A stretch of DNA of 41,536 nucleotides from Frankiales bacterium (GCA_025965935.1 JAOPVZ010000072.1:1-41536), one strand, 5' to 3'; counted from the first letter of the stretch, positions 24,420-33,538 are shown. Notes: generated from the sequence alone by a model not told the origin. Numbers and translations are program-made.

Positions 24420-25151
24420 TCAAGAATCGGGCCGAGCGTAACGAGGCGCCGAGAGCGCTCGCAAGGCGCCCACCCGCAGCCGGTCCGAGCGGGTCACCTG
24501 CGTCGTACCGCCCTGCTGCTGGACCGCGTCCTCGACGCCGCCGGGGATCGCCATCGCGCCGGCGAGGGTCCCCGGGTCGCCGAGGGCCGTGAACCGGAAC
24601 GGCGCGACCAGGTGGTTCCCGTCGACGACGATGCCGGTGCTGGTGTCCTCCAGCGAGGTCTGGGCCACGACTCGTACAGCGAGGATCCCCCCTGCGTCCG
24701 AGGTGCCCTCGAGCTCGACAGCCTCCGCACCCGCGTTGCGCAGCTCCTCCAGGACGTCGAGCAGCACGGAGGCGCTGACCTCGTCCTTCGGATCCGTGAT
24801 GCGGACCTGCACGCCCGGACCGGTGGCCGGGACGGTCCCGGCGAGGATGCCGAGCTGCTGGGTCCGTCGACGGGCCTCCGCGAGCGCCGCCTCGGTCGCG
24901 CCGGTGCCCGTCGTGAGTCGCTCCTTGGTGGTCGTGAGCGTGGTGACCTCCTGGCGCAGCCGGTCGCTGCGGTTGGACAGCTCGTCGAGGATCTGGACGA
25001 GGTCCTCTTGGCGGGCGTTCGCGAGCACGCCCACCTTCTGCGTCGACCGCACCTGCACGACCAAGGCGAACCCGAGCAGGCCGAGCAGCAGGCCGACGAG
25101 GACGTCCACCCGGCGGGCCCGGGGGCGCAGCACTCCGCGCAGTCGAGCCAC
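24420..25151 (-). CDS. DUF881 family protein (Rv1825-like)
   Basis: A 243-residue membrane-anchored protein. From the GTG at 25151, a short basic segment and one transmembrane helix (VDVLVGLLLGLLGFALVVQV) are followed by a coiled coil (LVQILDELSNRSDRLRQEVTTL) and the DUF881 domain (GPGVQVRITDP, VLEELRNAGAEAVELEG, GNHLVAPFRFTALGDP). The track start at 25373 overlaps sbp in another frame and is rejected. It begins 1 nt past the sbp stop, so it is coupled. The family is associated with the cell-envelope/division neighbourhood, but its function is not established. Confidence 0.9.
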   Translation of the reverse strand: MARLRGVLRPRARRVDVLVGLLLGLLGFALVVQVRSTQKVGVLANARQEDLVQILDELSNRSDRLRQEVTTLTTTKERLTTGTGATEAALAEARRRTQQLGILAGTVPATGPGVQVRITDPKDEVSASVLLDVLEELRNAGAEAVELEGTSDAGGILAVRVVAQTSLEDTSTGIVVDGNHLVAPFRFTALGDPGTLAGAMAIPGGVEDAVQQQGGTTQVTRSDRLRVGALRALSAPRYARPDS

Positions 25152-25152
25152 G

Positions 25153-25485
25153 TCAGGCCCGGAAGACGTGCCGCCGGATGGCGGCCGCGTTGGTGAAGAT
25201 CCGGATGCCCAGGACGACGACCACGCCGGTCGACAGCTGCCCGCCGACCCCGAGCTGGTCGCCGAGGAAGACGACGAGACCGGCGACCAGGACGTTGCTG
25301 ACGAACGAGACCACGAACACCCGGTCGTCGAAGATGCCGTCGAGCTGTGCCCGCACTGCCCCGAACACGGCATCCAGCGCCGCCACGACGGCGATCGGCA
25401 GGTAGGGCTGCAGCGCGTCAGGCACCGTCGGGTGCATCAGGACGCCCAGGACGACGCCGAACGCGAGGGCCAGGGCGGGGATCAC
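25153..25485 (-). CDS. sbp: Small basic protein (Sbp, DUF1290)
   Basis: A 110-residue small membrane protein with three predicted helices: IPALALAFGVVLGVLM, LPIAVVAALDAVFGAVRA and VSFVSNVLVAGLVVFLG, ending in the basic IRIFTNAAAIRRHVFRA. This is the Sbp family, located next to DUF881 genes in actinobacteria and Firmicutes. The GTG at 25485 overlaps the upstream DUF881 stop (GTGA) and has AGGAGG upstream. Its function is unknown; the conserved linkage with two DUF881 proteins suggests a membrane complex. Confidence 0.92.
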   Translation of the reverse strand: MIPALALAFGVVLGVLMHPTVPDALQPYLPIAVVAALDAVFGAVRAQLDGIFDDRVFVVSFVSNVLVAGLVVFLGDQLGVGGQLSTGVVVVLGIRIFTNAAAIRRHVFRA

Positions 25486-26381
25486 GGGCTGCCTCCTGTG
25501 GTGGTGTTCGCGTCACGGGCGGCGTGCAGCTCGGGCGGGGCGGCCGCCGGCAGGCTCAGGTCCGCGTTCCGCCGCACGCTGAAGCCCAGGCCGTAGAGGG
25601 ACGTGTACGTGGTGAACCTCCGGGCGGTCGCGCTGTCTGCGAACGCTGGCTCCATCGCGTCCACGTCGCCCACGGCCGACAGCCGGTACGGCGGTGAGAG
25701 CGGCCGGAAGTCCACCAGGACCGACTCGCCCGCGGACCGGATCGCCGTCAGCGTCGTCAAGCGCTGCCCGTTGATGCTGATCGCCTCGGCCCCTGCCGCC
25801 CACAGGGCGTTCGCCACGTCCTGCAAGTCCCGGTCATAGATCCGGTCGTCGCCGAGCTGACCGCCGCGGCCGTTGCCGACGCCGCTGTTGGCGTTCTGGG
25901 CGTCGTTGAGGGTGACCACCAGGCCGGGGCCCTTGACCCCGGTCTGCCCGGTCGCGAGCTCCAGCGCGGCGACGCGGGCGGCCAACGCCCGTCCGCTGGC
26001 ATCGTCGCCCAGGCCCTTGTCGCGTGCCTGGGCCACCTGAGCGCGCAGGGCATCGGCCTGCGCCGCGAGCTGGTCGGTCTCCTTCGTCTGGCGCTGCACG
26101 TCGGCCACCAGGGAGCGCCGGACTGCACCGGCCGCGTCCGCGCTGCGCCGCACCTGGGCGGCGGCGACCCCGGTCAGGACGCCGAGCAGCGTCAGCAGGG
26201 TCACGGCACGCAGCAGCGGCGTCCGCCGCCCGCTGCCGTTCGGGCGCTCCGGCCGAGTCAGGCGCTCCGACCTGCGGCGTGCTGCGTCCGCGTACGCGGG
26301 GTCCAGCGCCGCCTCCGTCATGTCGACAAGGAGGCTCATCGACCCATCGACACGCCTGGGCGTGGCTGCGGGGTCCGGCAT
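25482..26381 (-). CDS. DUF881 family protein (Rv1823-like)
   Basis: 299 residues. A 70-residue cytoplasmic N-terminal segment (DMTEAALDPAYADAARRR) precedes one transmembrane helix (LLRAVTLLTLLGVLTGVAAA), a coiled coil (QTKETDQLAAQADALRAQVAQAR) and the DUF881 domain (GPGLVVTLNDAQN, DLQDVANALWAAGAEAISING, PPYRLSAVGD). The ATG at 26381 is preceded by a GGGGA ribosome site and chosen over the track start at 26492. It is the first gene of the DUF881-sbp-DUF881 trio. It resembles its paralogue downstream in domain order, with a longer cytoplasmic tail. Confidence 0.9.
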   Translation of the reverse strand: MPDPAATPRRVDGSMSLLVDMTEAALDPAYADAARRRSERLTRPERPNGSGRRTPLLRAVTLLTLLGVLTGVAAAQVRRSADAAGAVRRSLVADVQRQTKETDQLAAQADALRAQVAQARDKGLGDDASGRALAARVAALELATGQTGVKGPGLVVTLNDAQNANSGVGNGRGGQLGDDRIYDRDLQDVANALWAAGAEAISINGQRLTTLTAIRSAGESVLVDFRPLSPPYRLSAVGDVDAMEPAFADSATARRFTTYTSLYGLGFSVRRNADLSLPAAAPPELHAARDANTTTGGSP

Positions 26382-26449
26382 GTCCCCATCCTGCCCCACA
26401 CCTGCGCTCGGTGGTGGCAGCCCAACCGGTACGTCGTGGCGGCTGCCGC

Positions 26450-28960
26450 TCAGGCGTCGGACGGGACTGCGCCCTCGACGACCGCGGCCCATCCGGTCAG
26501 CAGCGCTCCCGCAGTGACGGCATCGCGCCCCTCCGCCCAGAGGTGGGTCAGCGCCTGTGTGGGGTCCGGAAGCACGAGCGCCCAGCTGCCGTCGGGCTCG
26601 ACGACCCGGACGCCGTCCGTCGTGTCGAGCTCACGGTCGCCGGCGGCCTCGACGACGCGGCGCATGACGGTGCCCTTCGCCGCCCACGGCGTGGCCACGG
26701 AGCGGCGGACGACGTGGGCGTGCGGGATGCGCTGGTCGATCTGCGACAGCGACAGTTGGGTGCGGGCCACCAGCCCGACCAGCGCGGCGAAGGCGGCGAT
26801 CCCGTCGACGGCGGTGCTGAAGTCGGGGAAGATGAACCCGCCACCGCCGTCCGCCGCGAAGACCACCCCCGGCTCGCCGGCGCAACCGGACAGGTCCCCG
26901 GGCGACGTCGACGTCCACTGGATCTCGGCGCCGTGGAAGCGGGCCACCTCCTCGGCGACCCGCGTGGTCGTGACCGGCAGGGCCATTGCTGCTCCGTGAC
27001 CCCGCTCGGCCGCGATCAGGTCGAGCAGCACCAGAAGTGCCCGGTCGTCGTGGACCAGCTGGCCGCGGTCGTCGACGAGGGACAGTCGCTCCCCCACGTG
27101 GTCGAACCGCACGCCGAACGCCGCTCTCGAGCTCGACACCAGGTCGCCCAGGCGGTGCACCGCCTGCAGGTGGACGGCGAGCGTCTCGGTGGTCGTGATG
27201 TCGTCCAGGCGGTTGTTCACCGTGAGCACGTCCACGCCGAGGCGTCCCAGCAGGTTCGGCAGCACCAGCGCGGCCGCGCCGCCCGCGGCGTCCACCACGA
27301 CCTTCAGCCCCGCTTCGGCCACCCCGCGGGTGTCGATGGCGGCCAGCAGGTCCTGCGAGTAGGAGTCGAGCAGCCGTGAGGGGAAGCTCAGCTCGGCGAT
27401 CTCGCCGGGGAACGCCCGCCGGAACTCCTGCCGGCTGAAGGTGCGCTCGATCCGGCGCTGCTGCGCCTGGGAGAGGTCGGCACCGCGGTCGTCGGTGAAC
27501 AGGATGTCGATCGACTGCGGGTCCCCAGGGGACGTCCGCAGGGTCACGCCGCCGCTTGCAGCGCTGCGCCCGGTCTCGTACCGCGCGACCGGGAGCGGGA
27601 CGACCTCGAGGTCCACGACATCGATCGCCGAGGCGGTGAGCGCGGCGATGACCGCCCGCTTGAACGCGCGGGCGGCTCGGGAGGCGTCCCTGCTGGTGGT
27701 GACGACGCTGCCCTTCTTGAGCGTCGTAGCGAACGCGGAGGCCAGCCGGACGACGTACTCGGGTGTGATCTCGACGTTCACCAGGCCGCACACGCCGCGC
27801 GGTCCGAACAGCGAGCTCGAGCCGCGCGACTCCCAGATCACGCTGGTGTTGACGACGGCGCCGGCCTCGATGGTCTTGAACGGGTAGACCTTGACGCTGT
27901 CGTGGATGAGCGCCTCCTCCTCCACGACGCACTCGTCGCCGATCACGGCGCCCTCGTCGATGCGGGCGCCCCGCATCACATCCGTGCTCTTGCCGATGAC
28001 GCAGCCGCGCAGGTTCGCGTGCGGGCCGATGAAGGCGTTGTCGTGCACCACGGCCCGGTGCAGGAAGGCCCCGCTCTTCACGATCACGTTGTCCCCGAGC
28101 ACGGTGAACTCGCGCAGCTCGGCGCCGCCCTCGACCTGGGCGTAGTCGCCGATGAACACCGGCCCCTTGATGATCGCGTCCGGATCCACCTCGGCGCCCT
28201 CACCCACCCACACGCCGGGAGACACCTCGAACGCAGCCATCTCGACGTCGACTTGACGGTTGAGCACATCTGCCTGCGCTCGTAGGTAGCTCTCGTGCGT
28301 TCCGATGTCTTCCCAGTACCCGTCGGCCACGTAGCCGTACACCGGCGCGCCGGCCTCGAGCAGCGCTGGGAACACGTCACCCGACCAGTCCACGGTCTCC
28401 CCGGCAGCGACGAAGTCGAAGATCTCGGGCTCCATCACGTAGATGCCGGTGTTGACGGTGTCGCTGAACACCTGCCCCCAGGTGGGCTTCTCGAGGAAGC
28501 GCTCGACCCGGTCCTCCTCGTCGGAGATGACGATGCCGAACTCCAACGGGTTCGGGACCCGCTTGAGGCAGACCGTCACGAGCGCGCCACGCTGGCGGTG
28601 TGCCGCGACGAGCTCGCCGAGGTCGATGTCGGTCAGGGCGTCGCCGGAGATGACGACGAAGGCGTCGTCGTGCAGCGCGTCCTCGGCGTTCTTCACCGAG
28701 CCGGCGGTGCCGAGCGGAGTTTCCTCGGTCGCGTACGACAGGTGCATCCCGAGCTCGTCCCCGTCGCCGAAGTACGTGCGCACCAGCGACGCGAGGAACT
28801 GGACGGTGACGACCGTCTCGTCGAAGCCGTGCCGCCGCAGCAGCCGCAGCACGTGCTCCATGATCGGCCGGTTGACCACCGGTAGCAGCGGCTTGGGCTG
28901 GTTGGCCGTCATCGGCCGCAGTCGAGTGCCCTCGCCTCCTGCCATCACGACCGCGCGCAT
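26450..28960 (-). CDS. Mannose-1-phosphate guanylyltransferase-like protein with degenerate phosphomannomutase half
   Basis: 836 residues in three parts. The N-terminal nucleotidyltransferase (1-235) starts with AVVMAGGEGTRLRPMTANQPKPLLPVVNRPIMEH and is intact. A left-handed beta-helix of hexapeptide repeats follows (PGVWVGEGAEVDPDAIIKGPV to VWESRGSSSLFG). The C-terminal 450 residues have the phosphohexomutase fold, but its motifs are eroded. The phosphoserine loop reads LRTSPGDPQS instead of TASHNP, the metal loop DGDxDR reads RFDHVGERL, and the sugar loop is DGGGGFIFPDF. The protein probably makes an NDP-sugar (GDP-mannose or a related sugar), with the mutase half structural or regulatory. 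GDP-mannose would supply ppm1. It is 9 nt from pgsA. Confidence 0.87.
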   Translation of the reverse strand: MRAVVMAGGEGTRLRPMTANQPKPLLPVVNRPIMEHVLRLLRRHGFDETVVTVQFLASLVRTYFGDGDELGMHLSYATEETPLGTAGSVKNAEDALHDDAFVVISGDALTDIDLGELVAAHRQRGALVTVCLKRVPNPLEFGIVISDEEDRVERFLEKPTWGQVFSDTVNTGIYVMEPEIFDFVAAGETVDWSGDVFPALLEAGAPVYGYVADGYWEDIGTHESYLRAQADVLNRQVDVEMAAFEVSPGVWVGEGAEVDPDAIIKGPVFIGDYAQVEGGAELREFTVLGDNVIVKSGAFLHRAVVHDNAFIGPHANLRGCVIGKSTDVMRGARIDEGAVIGDECVVEEEALIHDSVKVYPFKTIEAGAVVNTSVIWESRGSSSLFGPRGVCGLVNVEITPEYVVRLASAFATTLKKGSVVTTSRDASRAARAFKRAVIAALTASAIDVVDLEVVPLPVARYETGRSAASGGVTLRTSPGDPQSIDILFTDDRGADLSQAQQRRIERTFSRQEFRRAFPGEIAELSFPSRLLDSYSQDLLAAIDTRGVAEAGLKVVVDAAGGAAALVLPNLLGRLGVDVLTVNNRLDDITTTETLAVHLQAVHRLGDLVSSSRAAFGVRFDHVGERLSLVDDRGQLVHDDRALLVLLDLIAAERGHGAAMALPVTTTRVAEEVARFHGAEIQWTSTSPGDLSGCAGEPGVVFAADGGGGFIFPDFSTAVDGIAAFAALVGLVARTQLSLSQIDQRIPHAHVVRRSVATPWAAKGTVMRRVVEAAGDRELDTTDGVRVVEPDGSWALVLPDPTQALTHLWAEGRDAVTAGALLTGWAAVVEGAVPSDA

Positions 28961-28969
28961 CCCTGGCTC

Positions 28970-29566
28970 CTAGACGCGCAAGCCCACATCGCGGTCCGCC
29001 AGGACGAGCTGGCGGACCTGGACCACGTAGAGGACCCCGGCCCACACGTACAGCACGCTCCCCCACGCCGCGAACGCCCAACCCAGTGGCCGGAACACGG
29101 TGGCGACCCAGTCCGATCGGCCGGGCAGCGCCGCCAGCAGCATCGGGAAGGCGTAGAGCAGGTTGAACGTCGCTGCCTTGCCGAGGAAGTGCACCGGCAG
29201 CGGCCCGTAGCCGTGCCGTTTGAGCAGCGGCAACGTTGGCAGCAGCGCCAGGTCACGCCCCACGAGCACCGCGGCCCACCACAGCGGGAGGCCGTCCCGG
29301 GCGACCAGCGCCACCAGCGTGGACACGATGTAGAGCCGGTCTGCGGCCGGATCGAGCAGCTGCCCGAGCCGGCTGAACTGGTGGAACCGCCGCGCGATCT
29401 TGCCGTCGAGGTAATCGCTGATGCCGGCCGCCATCAGGAGCAGGATCGCCCAGCCGTCCTCGTGCGGCCCCAGGACCAGGTAGAGGAACACCGGTACACC
29501 GGCCAGCCGCAGTGCCGACAGGGCATTCGGCACCGTCCAGATCCGGTCCGGCGCCGCTGTGGTCAC
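28970..29566 (-). CDS. CDP-alcohol phosphatidyltransferase family protein (PgsA2-like)
   Basis: A 198-residue integral membrane enzyme that joins a CDP-diacylglycerol lipid to an alcohol. The catalytic CDP-alcohol motif DG-x2-AR-x8-G-x3-D-x3-D is complete in DYLDGKIARRFHQFSRLGQ followed by LLDPAAD. About six hydrophobic segments surround it. It corresponds to M. tuberculosis pgsA2 (Rv1822), first of the gcvH-garA gene series; the alcohol (glycerol phosphate, or the second glycerol phosphate of cardiolipin synthesis) is not decided by the sequence. The GTG at 29566 has TAGGGT 6 nt upstream, pointing to a leaderless transcript. The next gene follows after 9 nt. Confidence 0.9.
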   Translation of the reverse strand: MTTAAPDRIWTVPNALSALRLAGVPVFLYLVLGPHEDGWAILLLMAAGISDYLDGKIARRFHQFSRLGQLLDPAADRLYIVSTLVALVARDGLPLWWAAVLVGRDLALLPTLPLLKRHGYGPLPVHFLGKAATFNLLYAFPMLLAALPGRSDWVATVFRPLGWAFAAWGSVLYVWAGVLYVVQVRQLVLADRDVGLRV

Positions 29567-29572
29567 GCCGCG

Positions 29573-29578
29573 ACCCTA
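29573..29578 (-). promoter_or_regulatory. -10 element (TAGGGT) of the CDP-alcohol transferase gene, probable leaderless transcript
   Basis: TAGGGT, 6 nt, then the GTG at 29566 on the minus strand. The element overlaps the stop region of the PD-(D/E)XK gene. Confidence 0.45.
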
Positions 29579-29998
29579 CGACCTCGGTGGACCACCGGCG
29601 AGGCTGAGCCCACCAACCCGATAGGCCTCATAAGCCCGGACTGTCACTGTTCTCTGCTGAGCGACCAGCGAGAACGGCAGCAGGTAGACCTGCAGGTCAC
29701 CGTCAACGACCGCCAGTACGTCGAGGGAATCCGCGGGATAGACGGCGCGCCGCTTGCCTGCCGCGCCGCCGACGTACTCGCTCCGAGTGATCCAGCAGAC
29801 CCAAGCACCCGCCTGCTGACTGGTGCAGGTCTTGACCTGCACTCGCAGCGCCGTGCCATCACCCGAGTCCACCAGGAGGTCGTACGGCGCCGGCTCGAGC
29901 GGCCACGAGACGTGGTGGCCTGACACGGCGTACACCGCAGCCACAAGATGCGCCCCCGCCCGTCTCACGTGCTGACGGGCCACGACCAGAGATTTCAT
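29576..29998 (-). CDS. PD-(D/E)XK nuclease-like protein (PDDEXK_5 / I-Ssp6803I-like)
   Basis: 140 residues. The core fits the small PD-(D/E)XK fold: an N-terminal helix (RQHVRRAGAHLVAAVYAVSG), then PYDLLVDSG supplying the Asp, then RVQVKTC supplying the (E/Q)xK, with later strands DVLAVVDGDLQVYLLPFS. Gln in place of the usual Glu (QVK) is common in this subgroup, which includes the homing endonuclease I-Ssp6803I. It has no restriction or methylase neighbour and lies 68 bp downstream of tRNA-Pro on the same strand. It could be a solitary homing-type or housekeeping nuclease. The family call is by motif only. Confidence 0.65.
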   Translation of the reverse strand: MKSLVVARQHVRRAGAHLVAAVYAVSGHHVSWPLEPAPYDLLVDSGDGTALRVQVKTCTSQQAGAWVCWITRSEYVGGAAGKRRAVYPADSLDVLAVVDGDLQVYLLPFSLVAQQRTVTVRAYEAYRVGGLSLAGGPPRS

Positions 29999-30066
29999 GG
30001 CTCAGGTGTACGACCGACCTGCGACATCGGAGTGCCTAATGACCACCAACTGCGTGAAATCCACAG

Positions 30067-30140
30067 TCGGGCTGACAGGATTTGAACCTGCGACCCCTAG
30101 ACCCCCAGTCTAGTGCGCTACCAAGCTGCGCCACAGCCCG
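30067..30140 (-). tRNA. tRNA-Pro (GGG anticodon)
   Basis: A 74-nt cloverleaf on the minus strand: acceptor CGGGCTG pairs with CAGCCCG followed by discriminator A; the D-arm contains GCGCAGCTTGGTAGCGC; the anticodon stem CTAGA/TCTAG has loop CTGGGGG, reading GGG; the T-arm is GCAGGTTCAAATCCTGT. No CCA is encoded. No copy of the 3' end was noticed elsewhere in the window, so no attachment-site pair is visible. Confidence 0.95.
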
Positions 30141-30180
30141 CGTCCCCGCAGGGAGCCCGCGAACACTAGCAGTCCAGCCG

Positions 30181-31521
30181 CTAGCCCTTCTTCTGCTTCT
30201 CGCGCACCTTCACGGCCACCTCGATGGGCGTACCGGCGAAGCCGAAGTCCTCGCGGAGCCGCCGCTCGATGAAGCGGCGGTAGCCGGCCTCGAGGAAGCC
30301 GCTTGTGAAGAGCACGAAGCGGGGTGGGCGAACGGCGGCCTGCGTGGCGAACAGCACCTTCGGCTGCTTGCCACCGCGCACGGGGGGCGGGGTCTGGGCG
30401 ACCAGGTCGGCGATCCAGGCGTTCAGCTTCGCGGTCGGGATGCGGGTCTCCCAGCCCTCCAGTGCCTGGTGCAGGTGCTTCGCGATCTTGTCCGTCGAGC
30501 GACCGGTCAGCGCGGACACGTTGAGCTGGGGGGCCCACTGCACCCGGGCCAGCTCGCGGTCGATCTCCTTGGCGATGGCGAAGCGCCGGTCCTCGTCGAC
30601 CAGGTCCCACTTGTTGAAGGCGATGACCAGCGCCCGGCCGGCGTCCACGACCATGCTGATCACGCGCTGGTCCTGCTCGCTGATCGGCTCGCTGGCGTCG
30701 AGCAGCACGATGGCGACCTCGGCGGCATCCAGGGCGCTCTGCGTGCGCAGGCTCGAGTAGTACTCCGCGCCGGATGCGTGGCTCACGCGCCGACGCAGGC
30801 CCGCAGTATCGACAAACTGCCAAATCTCTCCGCCGACTTCCACAAGGCTGTCGACCGGGTCGCGGGTCGTGCCGGCCACGCTGTCGACCAGGACGCGCGA
30901 CTCGCCGGAGAGCCGGTTCAGCAGGCTCGACTTGCCGACGTTGGGACGCCCCAGCAGTGCGACCCGACGGGGACCCTCCTCCTCGTCGAAGCGCTCTGCC
31001 GGCGACTCGGGAAGCGCGTCCAGGATGGCGTCCAGCAGGTCACCCGAGCCGCGCCCGTGCAGGGCGCTCACCACGCGGGGTTCGCCCAGGCCCAGGCTCC
31101 ACAGGTACGCGGCGTCGGCCTCGCCACGCTCGTCGTCGACCTTGTTCGCGGCCAGGACGACCGGCTTCTTCGCCTTGCGCAGCACCTTGATCACGGCCTC
31201 GTCCGCGTCCGTCGCGCCGACCGTGTTGTCCACCACGAACAGCACGGCGTCGGCGGCTGCGACCGCGACCTCGGCCTGGGCGCTGACCGCCACCTGCAGC
31301 CCCACGGCATCCGGGTCCCAGCCGCCGGTGTCGACGACCGTGAAGCGCCGCCCTCGCCAGACGGCGTCGTACGCCACCCGGTCGCGCGTCACGCCCGGGA
31401 CGTCCTCGACGACCGCCTCGCGCCGCCCGATGATCCGGTTCACCAGCGTCGACTTGCCGACATTCGGGCGGCCGACAACGGCGAGGACGGGCTGGTCGGG
31501 GTTCTGACGGGGGTCGCTCAC
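30181..31521 (-). CDS. der: Ribosome biogenesis GTPase Der (EngA)
   Basis: An essential double GTPase for 50S assembly, 446 residues. G-domain 1 has [22 protein letters not shown] and NKVDD; G-domain 2 has [22 protein letters not shown] and NKWDLVD. The C-terminal KH-like domain ends in a basic KVREKQKKG. The GTG at 31521 overlaps the plsC stop (GTGA). It is the last gene of the cmk-plsC-der operon, and tRNA-Pro follows 41 bp later. All motifs are canonical. Confidence 0.97.
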   Translation of the reverse strand: MSDPRQNPDQPVLAVVGRPNVGKSTLVNRIIGRREAVVEDVPGVTRDRVAYDAVWRGRRFTVVDTGGWDPDAVGLQVAVSAQAEVAVAAADAVLFVVDNTVGATDADEAVIKVLRKAKKPVVLAANKVDDERGEADAAYLWSLGLGEPRVVSALHGRGSGDLLDAILDALPESPAERFDEEEGPRRVALLGRPNVGKSSLLNRLSGESRVLVDSVAGTTRDPVDSLVEVGGEIWQFVDTAGLRRRVSHASGAEYYSSLRTQSALDAAEVAIVLLDASEPISEQDQRVISMVVDAGRALVIAFNKWDLVDEDRRFAIAKEIDRELARVQWAPQLNVSALTGRSTDKIAKHLHQALEGWETRIPTAKLNAWIADLVAQTPPPVRGGKQPKVLFATQAAVRPPRFVLFTSGFLEAGYRRFIERRLREDFGFAGTPIEVAVKVREKQKKG

Positions 31522-32309
31522 GCGTCCTTCTCCTGTACGGCGGGAAGGCCCGCATCGGTGCGGACCCCCGTGGGAAGGCCGGTGCCGGCCTCAGGTCTGG
31601 CGGCTGTGCTGCTCGCGAAATCGCCCCGCGAGCTGGCCTCGAGGTGGCGAAGCAGGGCCAGGCGGAGCTCCTCGGCGGCCGCCCGGACGGTGCGACGGGC
31701 CCGCGGGTCCCCAGTGGTGGTCAGGGTCACCGGAGGGCCGAAGGCCAGCGTCACCGGCGCCCGCAACCGAGGCCTCTCACCCCTCGGCATCGCCTCAGCG
31801 GTGCCGAGCACAGCGATCGGTACGACGGGGACCTGGCTCTTGAGGGCCAGCCAGCCGAGTCCGTCCGACACCGACTCGAGGACACCGGCGCCGCGGGTGC
31901 CCTCCGGGAACACTCCCATGGCGCCCCCGTCTCCCAGGACGCCCAGTGCCGTGCGCAACGCCGTGCGGTCCGGCCGGCCGCGGTGCACCGGTACCTGGCC
32001 GAGCCAGCCCAGCGCGCGCGCCAGCGGCCCGACGAACAGCTCTGACTTGGCCAGGAAGGTCGCGGAGCGGGGACTGAAGGCCCAGACGAGCGGCCCATCC
32101 AGGAAGCCGGTGTGATTGCCGGCGAGGAGCACCGCACCGCACGTCGGCACGTTCTCCGTGCCGCGCACGGTGAGGCGGAACGCACCTCGGAACAGGAGCC
32201 GGCCACACGGGCGCAGCGCCACGACGAGCCATGGCTTGCGGCGACCGGTGGCGGTCCGCCACACGTCGGCAGGGAGGTCGTGCGCAGCACCGTCAGCAGG
32301 GGCCGTCAT
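31518..32309 (-). CDS. plsC: 1-acyl-glycerol-3-phosphate acyltransferase (PlsC family)
   Basis: A membrane-associated acyltransferase of 263 residues that acylates lysophosphatidate to phosphatidate. Motif I, NHTGFLDG (HX4D), is present; motif II is near [12 protein letters not shown]; motif III is VFPEGTRG; and motif IV is in [11 protein letters not shown]. The ATG at 32309 overlaps the cmk stop (ATGA), and its own stop overlaps the der start, so the three are coupled. Linkage of cmk, plsC and der is frequent in actinobacteria. The acyl donor is not predictable. Confidence 0.93.
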   Translation of the reverse strand: MTAPADGAAHDLPADVWRTATGRRKPWLVVALRPCGRLLFRGAFRLTVRGTENVPTCGAVLLAGNHTGFLDGPLVWAFSPRSATFLAKSELFVGPLARALGWLGQVPVHRGRPDRTALRTALGVLGDGGAMGVFPEGTRGAGVLESVSDGLGWLALKSQVPVVPIAVLGTAEAMPRGERPRLRAPVTLAFGPPVTLTTTGDPRARRTVRAAAEELRLALLRHLEASSRGDFASSTAARPEAGTGLPTGVRTDAGLPAVQEKDA

Positions 32310-33070
32310 GGCGACGCCTCCGCAAGTCCGGCCGCGCGGACAAGCTCTACCAGCGCGGCGACTACCTGGTCGATCGACAGCTCTGACGTATCTAGGTGAA
32401 GCGCACCTCCAGACGCACGCAAGGTGTTTGTCTGGTTGTCCCGCCTGTCACGAGCCATGATCGCCGCTTCGATCTCGCTGCGACCCGCCGACTCCCCGGC
32501 CTCTCCGGCGCGCCGGGCAGCGCGGACCTCAGGGCGCGCATCCAGGTAGACCTTCACTGCGGCTCGTGGTGCCACCACCGTCGCGATGTCCCGGCCCTCG
32601 ACCACTGCCCCCTGCAGGCCGATGGCGCCGCGCTGCAGGTCGATGAGGAGAGCGCGCACCGCTGGGTGCGAGCTCACGGCGCTGACGGCTGCGGTGACCG
32701 GAGCGGTGCGAATGGCGGCTGTCACGTCCTCGCCGTCGAGCACCACCCCAGGGGCGGTGGTGCTCGTCCGCAGCTGGATCTCCGCCGCTTGCGCGATGGC
32801 CCGGCAGGACTCCGCGTCTTCGGGGTCGGCCCCAGCGCGCAGCACCGCAAGCGTCACCGCCCGGTAGGTCGCTCCCGTGTCGACGAAGCGCCAGCCGAGC
32901 CGCGCCGCGGTCAGACGTGCGACGGTGCTCTTGCCCGTGCCGGCAGGTCCGTCGAGCGCCACGACCTTCACCAGGTCGTTCGCGGCCGGGACGTCGAGCC
33001 GAGCTCCGGAAGGAGCTGATGACGGCTCGGTCCCGAGCGGGCCTGTGCCCAGCCGATCGGACCTGCTCAC
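32306..33070 (-). CDS. cmk: Cytidylate kinase
   Basis: Phosphorylates CMP/dCMP; 254 residues. Walker A is GPAGTGKST (41-49), followed by FVDTGATYRAVTLAVL. The CMP-binding insert includes LDGEDVTAAIRT, the VVEGRDIATVV motif is intact, and the lid Arg residues are in MARDRRDNQTNT. The GTG at 33070 gives about 33 residues before the P-loop strand; a downstream GTG near VKVVALDG is an alternative start. A sigma-70-type promoter lies at 33193-33221. First gene of cmk-plsC-der. Confidence 0.95.
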   Translation of the reverse strand: MSRSDRLGTGPLGTEPSSAPSGARLDVPAANDLVKVVALDGPAGTGKSTVARLTAARLGWRFVDTGATYRAVTLAVLRAGADPEDAESCRAIAQAAEIQLRTSTTAPGVVLDGEDVTAAIRTAPVTAAVSAVSSHPAVRALLIDLQRGAIGLQGAVVEGRDIATVVAPRAAVKVYLDARPEVRAARRAGEAGESAGRSEIEAAIMARDRRDNQTNTLRASGGALHLDTSELSIDQVVAALVELVRAAGLAEASP

Positions 33071-33538
33071 GTCCCTGCTCCCACCGTTCGCCCGCGCCTT
33101 CGCACGGGCAGACCTGCTCGGGCTCGGCTCGTCCCACAGGCAACTCGCTCGGCAGGCGAGGTGCCTGCCGACATCGCACCGGCGACGTCGAGAGCCTAGT
33201 CGGCGCCCAGGCCGTGTTCAGGTCGTCGCTCGCGTGGGACCTAGGTCGGCAGCACCCTTCCAGCGGCCAGCGGAGGGTGAGCCGCGTCGATCTGTCGACA
33301 CGGCACTGCGCCGGTCAGGCCGGCCGTCGGGGCCGGGTTCTGCCGGGCGGGCTGCTTTCGGAGATCCGTCGCGCTTGGCGCCGCACCGTCCCGTGCGCCG
33401 CCGGTGCGGACGAACCGCACAGCCGGCCCGCCGTAAGTCGACTTGTCGTTCTGGGCCTCCGTAAACCGGGTGCATTCGTCGCCAATGCCGCTGGCGGTGT
33501 CGACAAGGCTCTAAGCTGACATAGCGCTCGAGCACGGG
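33071..33538. other. Intergenic region between cmk and tyrA
   Basis: 468 bp holding the cmk promoter and leader and, near tyrA, a segment with TGTCGACA-type motifs and copies of CGCTATGTC and TCGACTTAC (minus strand) that recur inverted upstream of aroH. The track ORFs here (for example 33218-33535) are Arg-rich with no RBS or family and are not called. No RNA family was recognised. Confidence 0.5.
33193..33221 (-). promoter_or_regulatory. Promoter of the cmk-plsC-der operon (CTGAAC-N17-TAGGCT)
   Basis: CTGAAC at 33221-33216 and TAGGCT at 33198-33193 on the minus strand, 17 bp apart. The predicted start near 33186 leaves a leader of about 115 nt. Confidence 0.55.

Noticed and set aside
30067-30140. 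Integration site at tRNA-Pro
   Set aside because: No integrase next to it and I saw no second copy of the tRNA 3' end; xerD at the right edge is the housekeeping recombinase.
33218-33535. 105-residue ORF downstream of tyrA
   Set aside because: Arg-rich, no ribosome site, overlaps the cmk promoter; no recognisable family.
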